Virus record (IMG/VR): IMGVR_UViG_3300012209_000327
Coordinates: 1-37,698 of that record
Source of the DNA: a virus
Length of the DNA: 37,698 nucleotides
Direction: 5' to 3' (one strand)
Both the position numbers and the translations under genes were made by a program. This document shows, piece by piece, positions 14,986 to 22,344 of the stretch. The notes under the pieces are model-generated. The model saw only the letters and a list, made by a program, of their open reading frames with translations, did no database searches and had not been told where the DNA came from. The first letter of the stretch is position 1. Each line of letters opens with the position of its first letter.

Positions 14986-15384
14986 TTATTTGAGGCCGCT
15001 ATTTTCCATAAGCATTTCGAATACACGGACAACCGTCTCGTGGCCGAATGTATCCAGGTCTTTAAGATGTGCAAATGCCTGTTCTGGAGTGGACCACTTG
15101 AGATTGCGGAATGTATACCTGGCACAGAACTCGATCCACACTTTGTTAGCAAATTCTTCGTTGGTTGACTTGAGAGCCTTCATAATCTCAACATGGTCCT
15201 GGTCAGGTGGTACTGCTTCGAATTTCTCCACGACAAGCTTTTTAACAATTGGAAGTATGTTTGCGGATGCATCTGGAAAGTCCTGTTCCCACATGCTAAC
15301 GCTTCGACCAATCTCCGGCCATGATTGGCTAACAATTTCTTGTGCTCTTTTCTGCTCATCTGAAATGTTCTTTTTGCTTCTCAT
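14986..15384 (-). CDS. Small helical protein
   Basis: 132 aa. ATG 15384 is chosen because AAGAAAGG lies 11 bases before it; the longer frame from 15441 lacks a ribosome site and overlaps the promoter. All-helical and highly charged: KNISDEQKRAQEIVSQSWPEIG, ANILPIVKKLVVEKFEAV, and PEQAFAHLKDL near the C-terminus with VVRVFEMLMENSG, which resembles AVRVMEMLQKG in the 15739 product. It lacks the beta module. First gene after an internal promoter. Function unknown. Confidence 0.78.
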   Translation of the reverse strand: MRSKKNISDEQKRAQEIVSQSWPEIGRSVSMWEQDFPDASANILPIVKKLVVEKFEAVPPDQDHVEIMKALKSTNEEFANKVWIEFCARYTFRNLKWSTPEQAFAHLKDLDTFGHETVVRVFEMLMENSGLK

Positions 15385-15436
15385 CTTTTTGAAATACCTT
15401 TCTTGCTTGACTGTTTTGTATGTATCTTGTAAGTCA

Positions 15437-15465
15437 ATCATAACATATTTTTACAAATTTGTCAA
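15437..15465 (-). promoter_or_regulatory. sigma70 promoter upstream of 15384 gene
   Basis: On the - strand: TTGACA (15460-15465), 17-base spacer, TATGAT (15437-15442). The leader contains ACAGTCAAG shortly before the ribosome site, shared with the leaders of the 17014 and 22883 genes. Confidence 0.85.
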
Positions 15466-15505
15466 GCAATATTCCACTGGATTTACAGGCTTTGGAAAAA
15501 CTCGT

Positions 15506-15742
15506 TTAGTGCAGGCCCAGGTGGGAAATGACCTCGTCGCAAAAGGTGGCACCACAGAATTGTTCCAATTCGCGATAGATGCGCAGACGTTTGGAATACA
15601 TGGAAAGGCCTTGAAATTCACCGCTCGTTCTGAAGATGCTGGCTATATTGGAAACGGAATTGCAATGGCTCCCTGCATTGAGAATGGTCGAATAGATGGT
15701 TTCCCTGGAAAGAGACAGACGTTCAACGAATTGCTTTTTCAT
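15506..15742 (-). CDS. Small protein of unknown function
   Basis: 78 aa, with AAAGGA 10 bases before ATG 15742; its start overlaps the stop of the next gene upstream. Mixed helical sequence (RETIYSTILNAGSHCN, YSKRLRIYRELEQFCGATFCDEVI) with three Cys and two His but no clear zinc-finger spacing. It shows no obvious relation to the helical or beta modules around it. Confidence 0.7.
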   Translation of the reverse strand: MKKQFVERLSLSRETIYSTILNAGSHCNSVSNIASIFRTSGEFQGLSMYSKRLRIYRELEQFCGATFCDEVISHLGLH

Positions 15743-16107
15743 GACTGTATCGTTCCTTTCTGCAACATCTCCATAACTCTTACAGCCTGTTTTCTTGGCA
15801 TGTATATAATCGCGTTGAGAGCCTCTTCTGGCTTAAAGCTTTTGAGGATGTTGGTATATACACGCCTGGCATTCAACTCGTCAATAAGGCGTTCTGCAAG
15901 CTCTGAGGAAACCTGGTCGATCAGACACATTTTGGAGACTCTGTTAGTGAATGGAACATCTTCTAACAGATTCACCAGGTATCCCCAGAGTCTCTTGGCG
16001 AGGTCTTTATCCTCTGTCTGTTCAGTTTCAAGGAGCATTTTCGCCTTCTTGCTAAAGGTCAAGCTGAAAAATTTTTCGGTGATCTTTTGCTGTTCTGTCT
16101 TTTCCAT
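15739..16107 (-). CDS. Small helical protein
   Basis: 122 aa from ATG 16107 with AGGGAG upstream. All-helical, very charged: QKITEKFFSLTFSKKAKMLL, KDLAKRLWGYLVNLLEDV, SSELAERLIDELNARRV and FKPEEALNAIIYMPRKQAV RVMEML in the last third. The PEEAL and VRVMEML segments recall the 14986 product, indicating a paralogous helical fold. No beta module. Function unknown. Confidence 0.78.
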   Translation of the reverse strand: MEKTEQQKITEKFFSLTFSKKAKMLLETEQTEDKDLAKRLWGYLVNLLEDVPFTNRVSKMCLIDQVSSELAERLIDELNARRVYTNILKSFKPEEALNAIIYMPRKQAVRVMEMLQKGTIQS

Positions 16108-16120
16108 GACTTCATCTCCC

Positions 16121-16474
16121 TTATCTTTCTATTCTCCAGACATTATTCTCGACATGGATAACGTTGTGATGCTGTGCCATACAGTAGACCTCTCCGAACA
16201 TGACAGTTCCCTTTTTAGTGATGGCGAAAACATGTTGTCCTGCATTGCCTTTTCCATCTATCGGATCAACAATGATTTGCTCTCTTCGATCATCGGCATC
16301 GTTTTGATGGCCTTCCAGGATGATAGCGAATATTCTCAGACCCATTTTATCCATACCGGACAGCCTCTCGATCAATTCCTCTTGTGGCAGGTCCCGGTAT
16401 TCCATAACCATGCAAGCAATGATTTGTGCTTCGCTTGTCAGGTGCTTTGGAATGTTTGGATAATTGTTGGACAT
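16121..16474 (-). CDS. Small helical plus beta-module protein
   Basis: 117 aa. ATG 16474 follows AAAGGAA; the frame continues upstream to 16573 but those codons have no ribosome site. Helical N-domain (TSEAQIIACMVMEYRDL, GLRIFAIILEGHQND) and beta module (REQIIVDPIDGKG, VFAITKKGTVMFGEVY, NVIHVENNVWRIER). It ends with the Trp-Arg-Ile form of the signature. A GC-rich inverted repeat lies just upstream at 16499-16524. Function unknown. Confidence 0.8.
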   Translation of the reverse strand: MSNNYPNIPKHLTSEAQIIACMVMEYRDLPQEELIERLSGMDKMGLRIFAIILEGHQNDADDRREQIIVDPIDGKGNAGQHVFAITKKGTVMFGEVYCMAQHHNVIHVENNVWRIER

Positions 16475-16498
16475 AGTAGATTTCCTTTCTCTTTGCAA

Positions 16499-16524
16499 CG
16501 GGGGGAAGTACCACACCTCCCCCG
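16499..16524 (-). other. Intercistronic hairpin
   Basis: Inverted repeat CGGGGGGA at 16499-16506 and TCCCCCG at about 16518-16524, lying between the stop of the 16533 gene and the ribosome site of the 16474 gene. It lacks a T tract, so it may be an RNA-processing or stability element rather than a terminator. Confidence 0.5.
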
Positions 16525-16532
16525 TCATATCA

Positions 16533-16754
16533 TTAAATATCGAATACCCAGGTGTCATCTGAGAACAGTACAACGGCTACAAAGGATATTCCTTCAGGCC
16601 AGATTTCCAGATCGGATGGTTTTGTTACGACAATTTTGGCATTTCCACACGGACGACCACGATAGTTTTCCCAGATGTGAACAACTTCTACATTGTCTTG
16701 ATAGATGGTACGATGCTTATCGAGAATGGTCTGATGTAGCTTGGTTTTTGACAT
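16533..16754 (-). CDS. Small stand-alone beta-module protein
   Basis: 73 aa with AAAGGAA 8 bases before ATG 16754. Sequence blocks QTILDKHRTIYQDNVEVVHI, WENYRGRPCGNAKIVV and the end LFSDDTWVFDI. The gene at 22659 (TVLNFDANAIYAENVQVVNI, GYSCGYALV, NNKWAVDL) is a close paralogue in a separate operon, showing this module has been copied between blocks. Function unknown. Confidence 0.78.
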   Translation of the reverse strand: MSKTKLHQTILDKHRTIYQDNVEVVHIWENYRGRPCGNAKIVVTKPSDLEIWPEGISFVAVVLFSDDTWVFDI

Positions 16755-16777
16755 GGTCCTGGTTCCTTTCTGGAAGA

Positions 16778-17014
16778 TTAAGCGTAAAACTGAATACCGA
16801 GAAGATCTGCAACTATGTGACCATAATTGAGATTGGCACTACCCTTGTACATTCTCCTCAGGTAGGAAGCCTGTTCGCTTTCCGGGTCATTCATGAAGAA
16901 GTAGTTGTTGGACAACTGGATAGCATGATTGATAGCGGCCTCTTCACGCATCTTGTGATGTTGCTCGGCAAGTCTACTGGCCTCTTCATAGGTCATGGAT
17001 GTTGGTGTGATCAT
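16778..17014 (-). CDS. Small helical protein
   Basis: 78 aa, ATG 17014 preceded by AAAGG. Predicted helical throughout: TYEEASRLAEQHHKMREEAAINHAIQL, then ESEQASYLRRMYKG and a C-terminal YGHIVADLLGIQFYA, summarised in pieces. First gene after a perfect-consensus promoter (17066-17094). Function unknown. Confidence 0.78.
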   Translation of the reverse strand: MITPTSMTYEEASRLAEQHHKMREEAAINHAIQLSNNYFFMNDPESEQASYLRRMYKGSANLNYGHIVADLLGIQFYA

Positions 17015-17065
17015 GGTGTGATACCTTTCTTTTACTTGACTGTATTTGTTTTTCTTGTTACGTCA

Positions 17066-17094
17066 AGTATAGCATATTTTACTATAATTGTCAA
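17066..17094 (-). promoter_or_regulatory. Perfect sigma70 promoter upstream of 17014 gene
   Basis: On the - strand: TTGACA (17089-17094), 17-base spacer, TATACT (17066-17071). The leader carries ACAGTCAAG before the ribosome site, as at two other promoters. Confidence 0.9.
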
Positions 17095-17133
17095 GCAAAT
17101 ATTCATGAAATATGCAGGTGCGAAAAAATCTTT

Positions 17134-17469
17134 TTATTTCACCCCAAAAAGAAGAAATATTACTGTCTGGAATCCGTTCCAATTCTTTCGGCGGAAAGAG
17201 AAGCGACTGCTTAATGTATCGATGATTTCATGGGAAAATGTTGGGTGTACTTTCTGTATTTCAACCAGCATGGAAATACGCTTGAGAACGTTCACTCTTT
17301 CCAGTTCTGGGATCATCTCTTTGAGTAAGTATGGAGCAACTTCGGCTGCAAGCATTGGATCGGTCTTTTCCAGCTTTAGCAGATCTTTTGCAATAGTAGC
17401 GTATGATTCTGCCAGCCAGATGCAGGAAATATCTTCCGCATCTGGATTGGAATTTTGTGAACGCAGCAT
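17134..17469 (-). CDS. Small helical protein
   Basis: 111 aa. The frame runs to 17694, but ATG 17469 is the likely start since AAAGAAGAAA precedes it and the upstream part overlaps the neighbouring gene. Helical: DISCIWLAESYATIAKDLLK, LAAEVAPYLLKEMIPEL, RISMLVEIQKVHPTFSHEII. It resembles the helical class of the operon. No beta module. It ends 40 bases before the promoter at 17066-17094. Function unknown. Confidence 0.72.
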   Translation of the reverse strand: MLRSQNSNPDAEDISCIWLAESYATIAKDLLKLEKTDPMLAAEVAPYLLKEMIPELERVNVLKRISMLVEIQKVHPTFSHEIIDTLSSRFSFRRKNWNGFQTVIFLLFGVK

Positions 17470-17482
17470 GATTTTCTTCTTT

Positions 17483-17785
17483 CTAGGCAACCAGTCTCCA
17501 TACACAGCCATACATATGGAAAACGTGCTGGTCCTGAAACTGACCGATCTCCGAATCTCCATATACTCGAATATTCGTAATAGCGGAACAAATCGAGTAC
17601 AGACCTCCATGAACACCTTGAATAATCTGGATTTTCTGATCTGTCCGAGACTCTCCATTGAGCAGCAGGTTGAGTACCTCATCGGATTCATCAATAGTCA
17701 TTCTGTCCTGGTTCTTCATGATTTCTGCTGCTCTTTTGGCAATTTTCTGTTGTTTCGTAAGTGGCAGGACTCTTTCTTGAATCAT
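17483..17785 (-). CDS. Small helical plus beta-module protein
   Basis: 100 aa from ATG 17785 with AGGAGA upstream. Helical N-domain (TKQQKIAKRAAEIMKNQDRM, DEVLNLLLNGE) and beta module (QKIQIIQGVHGGLYS, AITNIRVYGDSEIGQFQ, HVFHMYGCVWRLVA). The module matches those at 14321 and 14657 (I-x-x-YG-x-x-x-IG followed by a closing Trp). Function unknown. Confidence 0.8.
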   Translation of the reverse strand: MIQERVLPLTKQQKIAKRAAEIMKNQDRMTIDESDEVLNLLLNGESRTDQKIQIIQGVHGGLYSICSAITNIRVYGDSEIGQFQDQHVFHMYGCVWRLVA

Positions 17786-17797
17786 GGTTTTCTCCTA

Positions 17798-18112
17798 CTA
17801 CCGGATTTTCCAGTAGTTGTCTCGAACATGCACAACATTGTAGTATTTTCCACCAAGATAACATTGTCCGGTAGTTGGATCATCCAGATGTGTTACTCCA
17901 CTAATCTTGTAGATCAGAACGTGGTCGAAGAAGAATTTTCCGTTGGTTCGGAGTACTACCTGGCGAATACGGCAATGGTCAAGCGCATCTTGAACAGCAA
18001 GAGCAAGATCCCTGTTACGAAGAACCAATGCTCGAAGCCTGACAATCTGATCGGCATAGGGAAGTGGAGAAACCACTTCCAACATTTCGCGAACTTCTTT
18101 TGTGGTGACCAT
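17798..18112 (-). CDS. Small helical plus beta-module protein
   Basis: 104 aa with AAGGAA before ATG 18112. N-domain TTKEVREMLEVV, ADQIVRLRALVLRNRDLALA and VQDALDHCRI; C-module RQVVLRTNGKFFFDHVLIYK, GQCYLGGKYYNVVHVRDNYWKIR. The N-domain aligns with those of the genes at 18128 and 18689 (D-x-x-hydrophobic, VAL/VLRN, ELA pattern), and the end NYWKIR is almost the same as SYWKIV at 18128. Function unknown. Confidence 0.82.
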   Translation of the reverse strand: MVTTKEVREMLEVVSPLPYADQIVRLRALVLRNRDLALAVQDALDHCRIRQVVLRTNGKFFFDHVLIYKISGVTHLDDPTTGQCYLGGKYYNVVHVRDNYWKIR

Positions 18113-18127
18113 GATTATTTCCTTAAA

Positions 18128-18448
18128 CTAGACGATTTTCCAGTAACTTCCACGGATATGGATAACCGCATACGCAATGTCGAAAGCATGAATCGTACCG
18201 TACGTAACACCTGCTCTATTCGTACCGATGTGATAGACCAGAAACCGATCTTTGGATGGTTCCTTGAACAATCTTCCGTCCTTAGAAACCATTTGACTGA
18301 CCATACAAACCAGCAACTCTTTTCGAACCTGTACAACAAGTTCCGGCTGACGAAACGCGACCTGGTTGAATACAGCCTCTCGATCACTTTGTGTGAGGAG
18401 AACTACTGTTTCCAGCAGTTCCCTGATCTCGAAACACTTTACAGGCAT
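18128..18448 (-). CDS. Small helical plus beta-module protein
   Basis: 106 aa with AAAGGAGA before ATG 18448. N-domain EIRELLETVVLLTQSDREAV, FNQVAFRQPELVVQVRKEL; C-module SQMVSKDGRLFKEPS, FLVYHIGTNRAGVTYGTIHA, YAVIHIRGSYWKIV. It is a paralogue of the next gene downstream (17798-18112) along its whole length. Function unknown. Confidence 0.82.
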   Translation of the reverse strand: MPVKCFEIRELLETVVLLTQSDREAVFNQVAFRQPELVVQVRKELLVCMVSQMVSKDGRLFKEPSKDRFLVYHIGTNRAGVTYGTIHAFDIAYAVIHIRGSYWKIV

Positions 18449-18460
18449 ACTAGTTCTCCT

Positions 18461-18664
18461 TTAGATGGCCTTCCAGCAACCTGGTGCCCAACAGATAACG
18501 GGAACTTTTACGGCTCTGGTGAGGAAGAATACCCCAACAGTTTGGCTGTCTCCACGTACCGTTACTTTTTCCACAGGATAATGGGAATACAGTCTGGAAC
18601 CGACCATAATGGTCTGGTTTATAAGTGTGTCGATAGGTTGTGGCTTTGTGGTTCTTGTGATCAT
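18461..18664 (-). CDS. Small stand-alone beta-module protein
   Basis: 67 aa, ATG 18664 preceded by AAAAGGAA. Sequence DTLINQTIMVGSRLYSHYPV, KVTVRGDSQTVGVFFL and the closing ICWAPGCWKAI. It lacks a helical N-domain and appears to be a more diverged member of the beta-module family. Function unknown. Confidence 0.75.
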   Translation of the reverse strand: MITRTTKPQPIDTLINQTIMVGSRLYSHYPVEKVTVRGDSQTVGVFFLTRAVKVPVICWAPGCWKAI

Positions 18665-18688
18665 GATAATTTTCCTTTTCTTTTGAAA

Positions 18689-18877
18689 CTACTGAACTTG
18701 TGCGGATATCTGGTTACGAATACGCAGGATGTCCGTACATCTCGCTGCATACTTTGGGTTGGTCAGAGCCACCTGATAGAGTATCTCCTTTTGATCGTCA
18801 TTGGAGAGGTCTTCCAGGTTGTGGATAAATTGTGCAAGCTGTACTTCTGCCAGGATTCTGGTTTGCTGAGTGACCAT
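18689..18877 (-). CDS. Small stand-alone helical-domain protein
   Basis: 62 aa from ATG 18877 with AAGGAG upstream. The segment SNDDQKEILYQVALTNPKYA followed by ARCTDIL aligns with the N-domains of the 18128 product (SDREAVFNQVAFRQPELV) and the 17798 product, so this gene is that helical domain without its beta module. Good evidence for modular shuffling in this operon. Function unknown. Confidence 0.78.
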   Translation of the reverse strand: MVTQQTRILAEVQLAQFIHNLEDLSNDDQKEILYQVALTNPKYAARCTDILRIRNQISAQVQ

Positions 18878-18889
18878 GAGTATGTCTCC

Positions 18890-19069
18890 TTACTTTTTGA
18901 TGGATAATCGAACAGAAATAACGAGATATTCGATAGTGGTTGGAACCTGCTGGCAAGATAGAGCTGATCGACAGAGAGAAAACAATACATTTAAGGAGGT
19001 GCCAGTGGGAGATGCGATGGCCCCTATGTATACGAATGCGTAGGCTAGTCTGGTGATGTCATCGTACAT
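18890..19069 (-). CDS. 59-aa first gene of the operon
   Basis: ATG 19069 is preceded by AAGAAAGG at 19078-19085 and lies 51 bases downstream of a consensus promoter; the frame ends at TAA 18890-18892, just before the ribosome site of the next gene. The product begins MYDDITRLAYAFVYIGAIAS and has a hydrophobic stretch (about residues 9-32), so it may be membrane-associated, with three Cys near the middle. It resembles no other gene here. Function unknown. Confidence 0.7.
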   Translation of the reverse strand: MYDDITRLAYAFVYIGAIASPTGTSLNVLFSLCRSALSCQQVPTTIEYLVISVRLSIKK

Positions 19070-19119
19070 GTTTGAAACCTTTCTTTGGAGAACCGTTTTT
19101 GTTTTCTTGACCTATGAAT

Positions 19120-19148
19120 AGTATAATATATTTTGACACTTTTGTCAA
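19120..19148 (-). promoter_or_regulatory. Main promoter of the small-gene operon
   Basis: On the - strand: TTGACA (19143-19148), 17-base spacer, TATACT (19120-19125), about 50 bases before ATG 19069. Consensus sigma70 promoter, consistent with strong early expression. Confidence 0.9.
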
Positions 19149-19211
19149 TGTATTTTCCGTGAAATACGACAAGTTTTAAAAACTCGTGAAAAACGGGCAA
19201 GGTGGTGGTGG

Positions 19212-20711
19212 ATGCGTAGAAGAACGAGGTATCAGGCACAAAAGGAATCACGAAGCATTTCTCCTCGTGAAAAAGATTTAGAGGACCTGCTTCGTAGAAC
19301 TGAACAGATGTTGATGGAGGCCAGGACAACTGCTCGTGGGCAAATGTCCAAGTCGGTTGCCTGGGATGAATCAGAATCACTTGGCATCCCTTCACAGGCG
19401 AAGCGCATCAATAATATGAGTGAAAGAGAGTACAAGGATACTCTCTGTCGAGCTTACATTAATATGCCATGGATTGCTGCCTGCATTGATGCCAGGATTC
19501 TGAGGTTGATCAGTGGAACATGGGAACTGGCACCGACTGTAGATAACCCGGATCAAAAAGCCTATGATCAGATTATGGGACTCTTGACTTATATCAATGA
19601 TGATGAAGACCTGATGCAGTACTTGTATTCGTATGGTTTGGACATGATGATCTACGGAGAGGCGTACACTGAAATTGTCTGCGGGGGGAAGGGGAAGCCA
19701 TCGGATATTCCTACGGCGTTACACAAGGTTGATTGCCAGACCATGACCTTCGATCTTGATGAAACAGGCAATGTGAAAACGTACAAGCAGATACTCCAAC
19801 ATCAGAAAGAGCCAATTGTTTTTGAGCCAGATCAGATTATGAGATGCTGGTTCCCTAGTCCTGAAAGTAATAAGAAGGCATTATCTCCAATTGCCAAATT
19901 AGTGAATACGGCCATGTTGTACGAGCAAATGATGGAATGGGCGAGAAATTACTTCAAAAAAGGTGCTCGACCTCCATTTTCATTCGAACATCCTGGAGAT
20001 CGTCGGCATGCAGAAGAGTTCCTCATATGGATCAAGGAAAACTTTACTGGCAGACAGAATGCTCATGTGCCCTTGATCACGTTTGATGGCGTCAAGATGG
20101 TCTATGCTCCACCTGGTCCAGTAGATATGGATTTTCTAAAAGGATTGGAGTGGTGCAGACAGGAAACCATGTCTTCGATGCAAACACCACCTGCCAATAT
20201 TGCAGTCATCGAGTCTGGAAATCTTGGCAGTGGTTCAGGATTTTCACAGCAAACGAGCTTTATCCATAATGCTGTGCGACCACTGGAACGGTTCATTCTT
20301 GAAAAGTTTAACTACTCCATCATCAACAAGAAGTTCAATACGACCCATTGGAAGCTTGTACTCCATTATGCCAGCTATATGGAAGAGGCCGATCTGGCAA
20401 AGCTCGAAGATATGCGAATACATAATGGCACCAGTACTCCAAATGAAGCTCGTAAGGCTATGGATAGAAACCCGTATGAAAAATATGGTGATATTCCAGC
20501 CTTTGTCCTTGGTAGAGAAGTAGTGCCGTTGGATCGTCTTGACCTCATTTCCAGCGAACAAACTCAGACTGTGAATCTTGGCATTGAGTTGCAAAAGGTA
20601 CAGCTTGATAAACTAAAGAGTGCCCCAAGTGGCGAGATACTTGCTCTGCCTTCTACCACAACGCCACCGAGTCCTTCAGATGTTCCTCAAGGAATAAGTA
20701 AGGAAGAATAG
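19212..20711 (+). CDS. Portal protein
   Basis: 499 aa. The sequence follows the phage portal family: MSEREYKDTLCRAYINMPWI and CIDARILRLISGTWEL early, YGLDMMIYGEAYTEIV, VFEPDQIMRCWFPSPESNKK and LSPIAKL (the typical region that follows the stem), WARNYFKKGARPPFSFE, and the segment ending SMQTPPANIAVIESGNLGSG. Twelve copies form the ring at one capsid vertex, through which terminase pumps DNA. The C-terminus is Pro/Ser-rich. It starts at ATG 19212 after a repetitive GGTGGTGG rather than a usual AGGAGG. It is separated from the terminase by the 5.5-kb - strand block. Confidence 0.93.
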   Translation: MRRRTRYQAQKESRSISPREKDLEDLLRRTEQMLMEARTTARGQMSKSVAWDESESLGIPSQAKRINNMSEREYKDTLCRAYINMPWIAACIDARILRLISGTWELAPTVDNPDQKAYDQIMGLLTYINDDEDLMQYLYSYGLDMMIYGEAYTEIVCGGKGKPSDIPTALHKVDCQTMTFDLDETGNVKTYKQILQHQKEPIVFEPDQIMRCWFPSPESNKKALSPIAKLVNTAMLYEQMMEWARNYFKKGARPPFSFEHPGDRRHAEEFLIWIKENFTGRQNAHVPLITFDGVKMVYAPPGPVDMDFLKGLEWCRQETMSSMQTPPANIAVIESGNLGSGSGFSQQTSFIHNAVRPLERFILEKFNYSIINKKFNTTHWKLVLHYASYMEEADLAKLEDMRIHNGTSTPNEARKAMDRNPYEKYGDIPAFVLGREVVPLDRLDLISSEQTQTVNLGIELQKVQLDKLKSAPSGEILALPSTTTPPSPSDVPQGISKEE

Positions 20712-20726
20712 AAAGGGAATAACACT

Positions 20727-20924
20727 ATGAGCTATACACAGGTTTCAATCTGTCCAATATGTGGAGCACCGATCTATACTGAGTCACCGTGGAGCGACAC
20801 CTTCCCCCCGCCAACTATCCGATCATGCAGTTGTTTTAGAGATCCATTGCAGACAAATGCACAAAAATTACGTGATGAAGGAAGGGAAAAGTACGGTGGA
20901 AAATTTTCTGCACGTGTGTCATAA
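20727..20924 (+). CDS. Cys-rich zinc-ribbon-like mini-protein
   Basis: 65 aa from ATG 20727, with AAAGGG 9 bases upstream and 15 bases after the portal stop. SICPICGAPIY gives a CxxC knuckle and SCSCF a second pair, consistent with a small zinc-ribbon. The C-terminus is basic. It overlaps the next gene in another frame. Function unknown; placement after the portal does not itself indicate a structural role. Confidence 0.75.
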   Translation: MSYTQVSICPICGAPIYTESPWSDTFPPPTIRSCSCFRDPLQTNAQKLRDEGREKYGGKFSARVS

Positions 20925-21096
20925 ATGTGAAAAATATTGTCTTCCATCTGGGTATAGCCAGCAGATAGTATCCGAGTATCTGAAAGGAAAATTTTGTACC
21001 TGCTCTAAAGAGCTGAATCTTGAAGATGTACTTTGTGAAGTAGCGTGGATTTTGAAGAGGGGAAATGATGGAAACACCGAAAGTCAGTTTGTTTGA
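20896..21096 (+). CDS. Cys-rich mini-protein
   Basis: 66 aa from GTG 20896, chosen because GGAAGGG lies 9 bases before it; an ATG at 20875 is an alternative. HVCHKCEKYCLPSG and KFCTCSKEL give two Cys pairs suited to zinc binding, followed by a helical segment (LEDVLCEVAWILKRG). Overlaps both neighbours. Function unknown, but it is likely related in fold to the preceding mini-protein. Confidence 0.65.
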   Translation: MENFLHVCHKCEKYCLPSGYSQQIVSEYLKGKFCTCSKELNLEDVLCEVAWILKRGNDGNTESQFV

Positions 21097-21556
21097 GCAT
21101 GTGTTTCATACGCATAGTCCAAAGGATGTAAACAAACTTCTTGAGGAACAATCGACACTGGGTCAGAGAGTTTCTGATGTTGTTGCATCAGGCATGGGAA
21201 GTTGGGTATTCATTATCGTGCAGACGACAATCATTGTCCTGTGGCTCCTGGCAAATGCATGGTTGCTCCGTCAATATCCATTTGACCCATATCCCTTCAT
21301 TTTATTAAATCTCCTGTTCTCAACACAAGGAGCATACGCTGCACCAATCATTATGCAAAGTCAGAACAGACAGGCCCAGAAAGATCGACTTGTAGCTGAG
21401 AATGATTTTAAGACAGATACAACCAATGCAGACTATATCAAGCAGATCATCTTACATCTGAACCAGCAAGATGAGGAATCGTTGAAACAAACAGCCATTA
21501 TTGCCGAAATAGCAAAGAAGTTGGAAAACCGCACAAATATAGAACAAAACACCTAA
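21065..21556 (+). CDS. DUF1003 family membrane protein
   Basis: 163 aa. LGQRVSDVVASGMGSWVFII, the first membrane helix to about residue 60, FDPYPFILLNLLFSTQGAYA (second helix) and PIIMQSQNRQAQKDR are the hallmark of DUF1003 proteins, which have two membrane helices followed by a cytoplasmic coiled coil. Here the coil carries DYIKQIILHLNQQDEE. Two ATGs, 21065 and 21068, follow AGAGGGG; the second has the better spacing. Function is unknown; in a phage it might alter the host membrane. Last gene of the + block. Confidence 0.88.
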   Translation: MMETPKVSLFEHVFHTHSPKDVNKLLEEQSTLGQRVSDVVASGMGSWVFIIVQTTIIVLWLLANAWLLRQYPFDPYPFILLNLLFSTQGAYAAPIIMQSQNRQAQKDRLVAENDFKTDTTNADYIKQIILHLNQQDEESLKQTAIIAEIAKKLENRTNIEQNT

Positions 21557-21855
21557 TATTTGCACGATACCTGTAAATTTTAGTGAAAATATACAAAAAG
21601 TACGCGCTCCAGAATGACCTGGAGATGGCCTTACAAGGTTTGAATGGGTCAATATATGGGTAGAGTCTATGGGGTATTAAAGGTCATTCTGGGGTCGTTA
21701 CAAGCATGTATGCCTGTTCAACGAGGGTAAAAGTGGGTGTTTTGGGGTCATTTAGGGGACAAACAGTGGTTTGCTGGTCAATAATGAGTGTAATTATATA
21801 ATATGTGTAAATTAGCACAGGTGTTCTTGCTGGCGAAAGACGGTGTGGAAAAGTG
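21557..21855. repeat. Dispersed intergenic element, copy E2
   Basis: A non-coding gap of about 300 bases between convergent genes. It contains AATATACAAAAAGTACGCGC, then ATGGCCTTACAAGGTTTGAA and TGGGTCAATATA, matching E1 and E3, and a GTGTAATT box near 21787. GGTCATTCT occurs here and, inverted, in E4. No open frame or strong hairpin within the conserved part. Confidence 0.7.
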
Positions 21856-21886
21856 TTCAAAAGAAGGTAGTACAGACGTACTACCT
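21856..21886 (-). terminator. Probable terminator of the 21895-22883 operon
   Basis: On the - strand: stem AGGTAGTAC, loop GTCT, stem GTACTACCT, followed by a T-rich TTCTTTT. The perfect 9-bp stem lies 9 bases after the stop of the last gene. Confidence 0.7.
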
Positions 21887-21894
21887 GGTTAGAA

Positions 21895-22305
21895 TTAGCA
21901 ACTTTGTTCTACTGTAACACCTACGGGAACAAAGTTAGGGCGACCAGTTTGCTGATCAACATGTACGGTTCCGAAGAAGTGGGCGGTGATGACGCCCTGG
22001 TCTTTGATGGTGTTCAGCATAGCTATAAGTAGAACAGGCACACTATTTTTATAAGAGATGTACTTGATTGCGCAGTCCTGGTTGCGATCTACGAAGGTGT
22101 AGCCGTACTCGTTCTTAACAGTCGAAAGGCCCAGTTCAGTTGTTCGATCTGCAACAATGCTGATCCTGTTCCGTTCGACCAGGCATCCATCAATAAGTTG
22201 TTGTGGTGCTCCAAGCTCTTTAAGCCTGGTAGCACCACTGGTATCGACAAAGGGAGATAATGGGAACAGAACCTTGACTGCTTTGAAACTCTTGCGTCGA
22301 TCCAT
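21895..22305 (-). CDS. Small protein of unknown function
   Basis: 136 aa from ATG 22305 with AAAGGAA upstream. Mixed alpha/beta: KAVKVLFPLSPFVDTSG, LKELGAPQQLIDGCLVERN, RISIVADRTTELGL, YISYKNSVPVLLIAMLNTI, VITAHFFGTVHVDQQTGRP. It is longer than its neighbours and does not end in the Trp signature. No recognisable catalytic motif. Last gene of a three-gene operon. Confidence 0.78.
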   Translation of the reverse strand: MDRRKSFKAVKVLFPLSPFVDTSGATRLKELGAPQQLIDGCLVERNRISIVADRTTELGLSTVKNEYGYTFVDRNQDCAIKYISYKNSVPVLLIAMLNTIKDQGVITAHFFGTVHVDQQTGRPNFVPVGVTVEQSC

Positions 22306-22344
22306 GATTGGTTCCTTTAATTTTTGTGGTAAAACTGGTTGGCT

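Larger units (their letters stand above)
13706..18907 (+). other. 5.2-kb stop-free frame antisense to the small-gene operon
   Basis: The + strand frame starting at TTG 13706 has no stop for 1733 codons, running to TAA 18905-18907. It covers 16 complete genes, part of the 17th (18890-19069) and three - strand promoters. I do not call it a gene: the product is rich in Leu, Phe, Ser, Cys and looks like an antisense translation, and only a weak GGGG lies before the TTG. Eleven of the 17 - strand genes share its codon register and avoid TTA, CTA and TCA; six do not share the register (TCA and CTA codons occur there) and yet the + frame is still open. This needs an explanation. Confidence 0.6.

Noticed and set aside
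13706-18907. A 1733-aa + strand protein-coding gene
   Set aside because: The opposite strand has well-spaced ribosome sites, starts, stops, promoters and a terminator for 17 genes, many with paralogues. The + product looks like antisense translation (rich in Leu, Phe, Ser, Cys) and has only a weak start. Kept as an anomaly, not as a gene.
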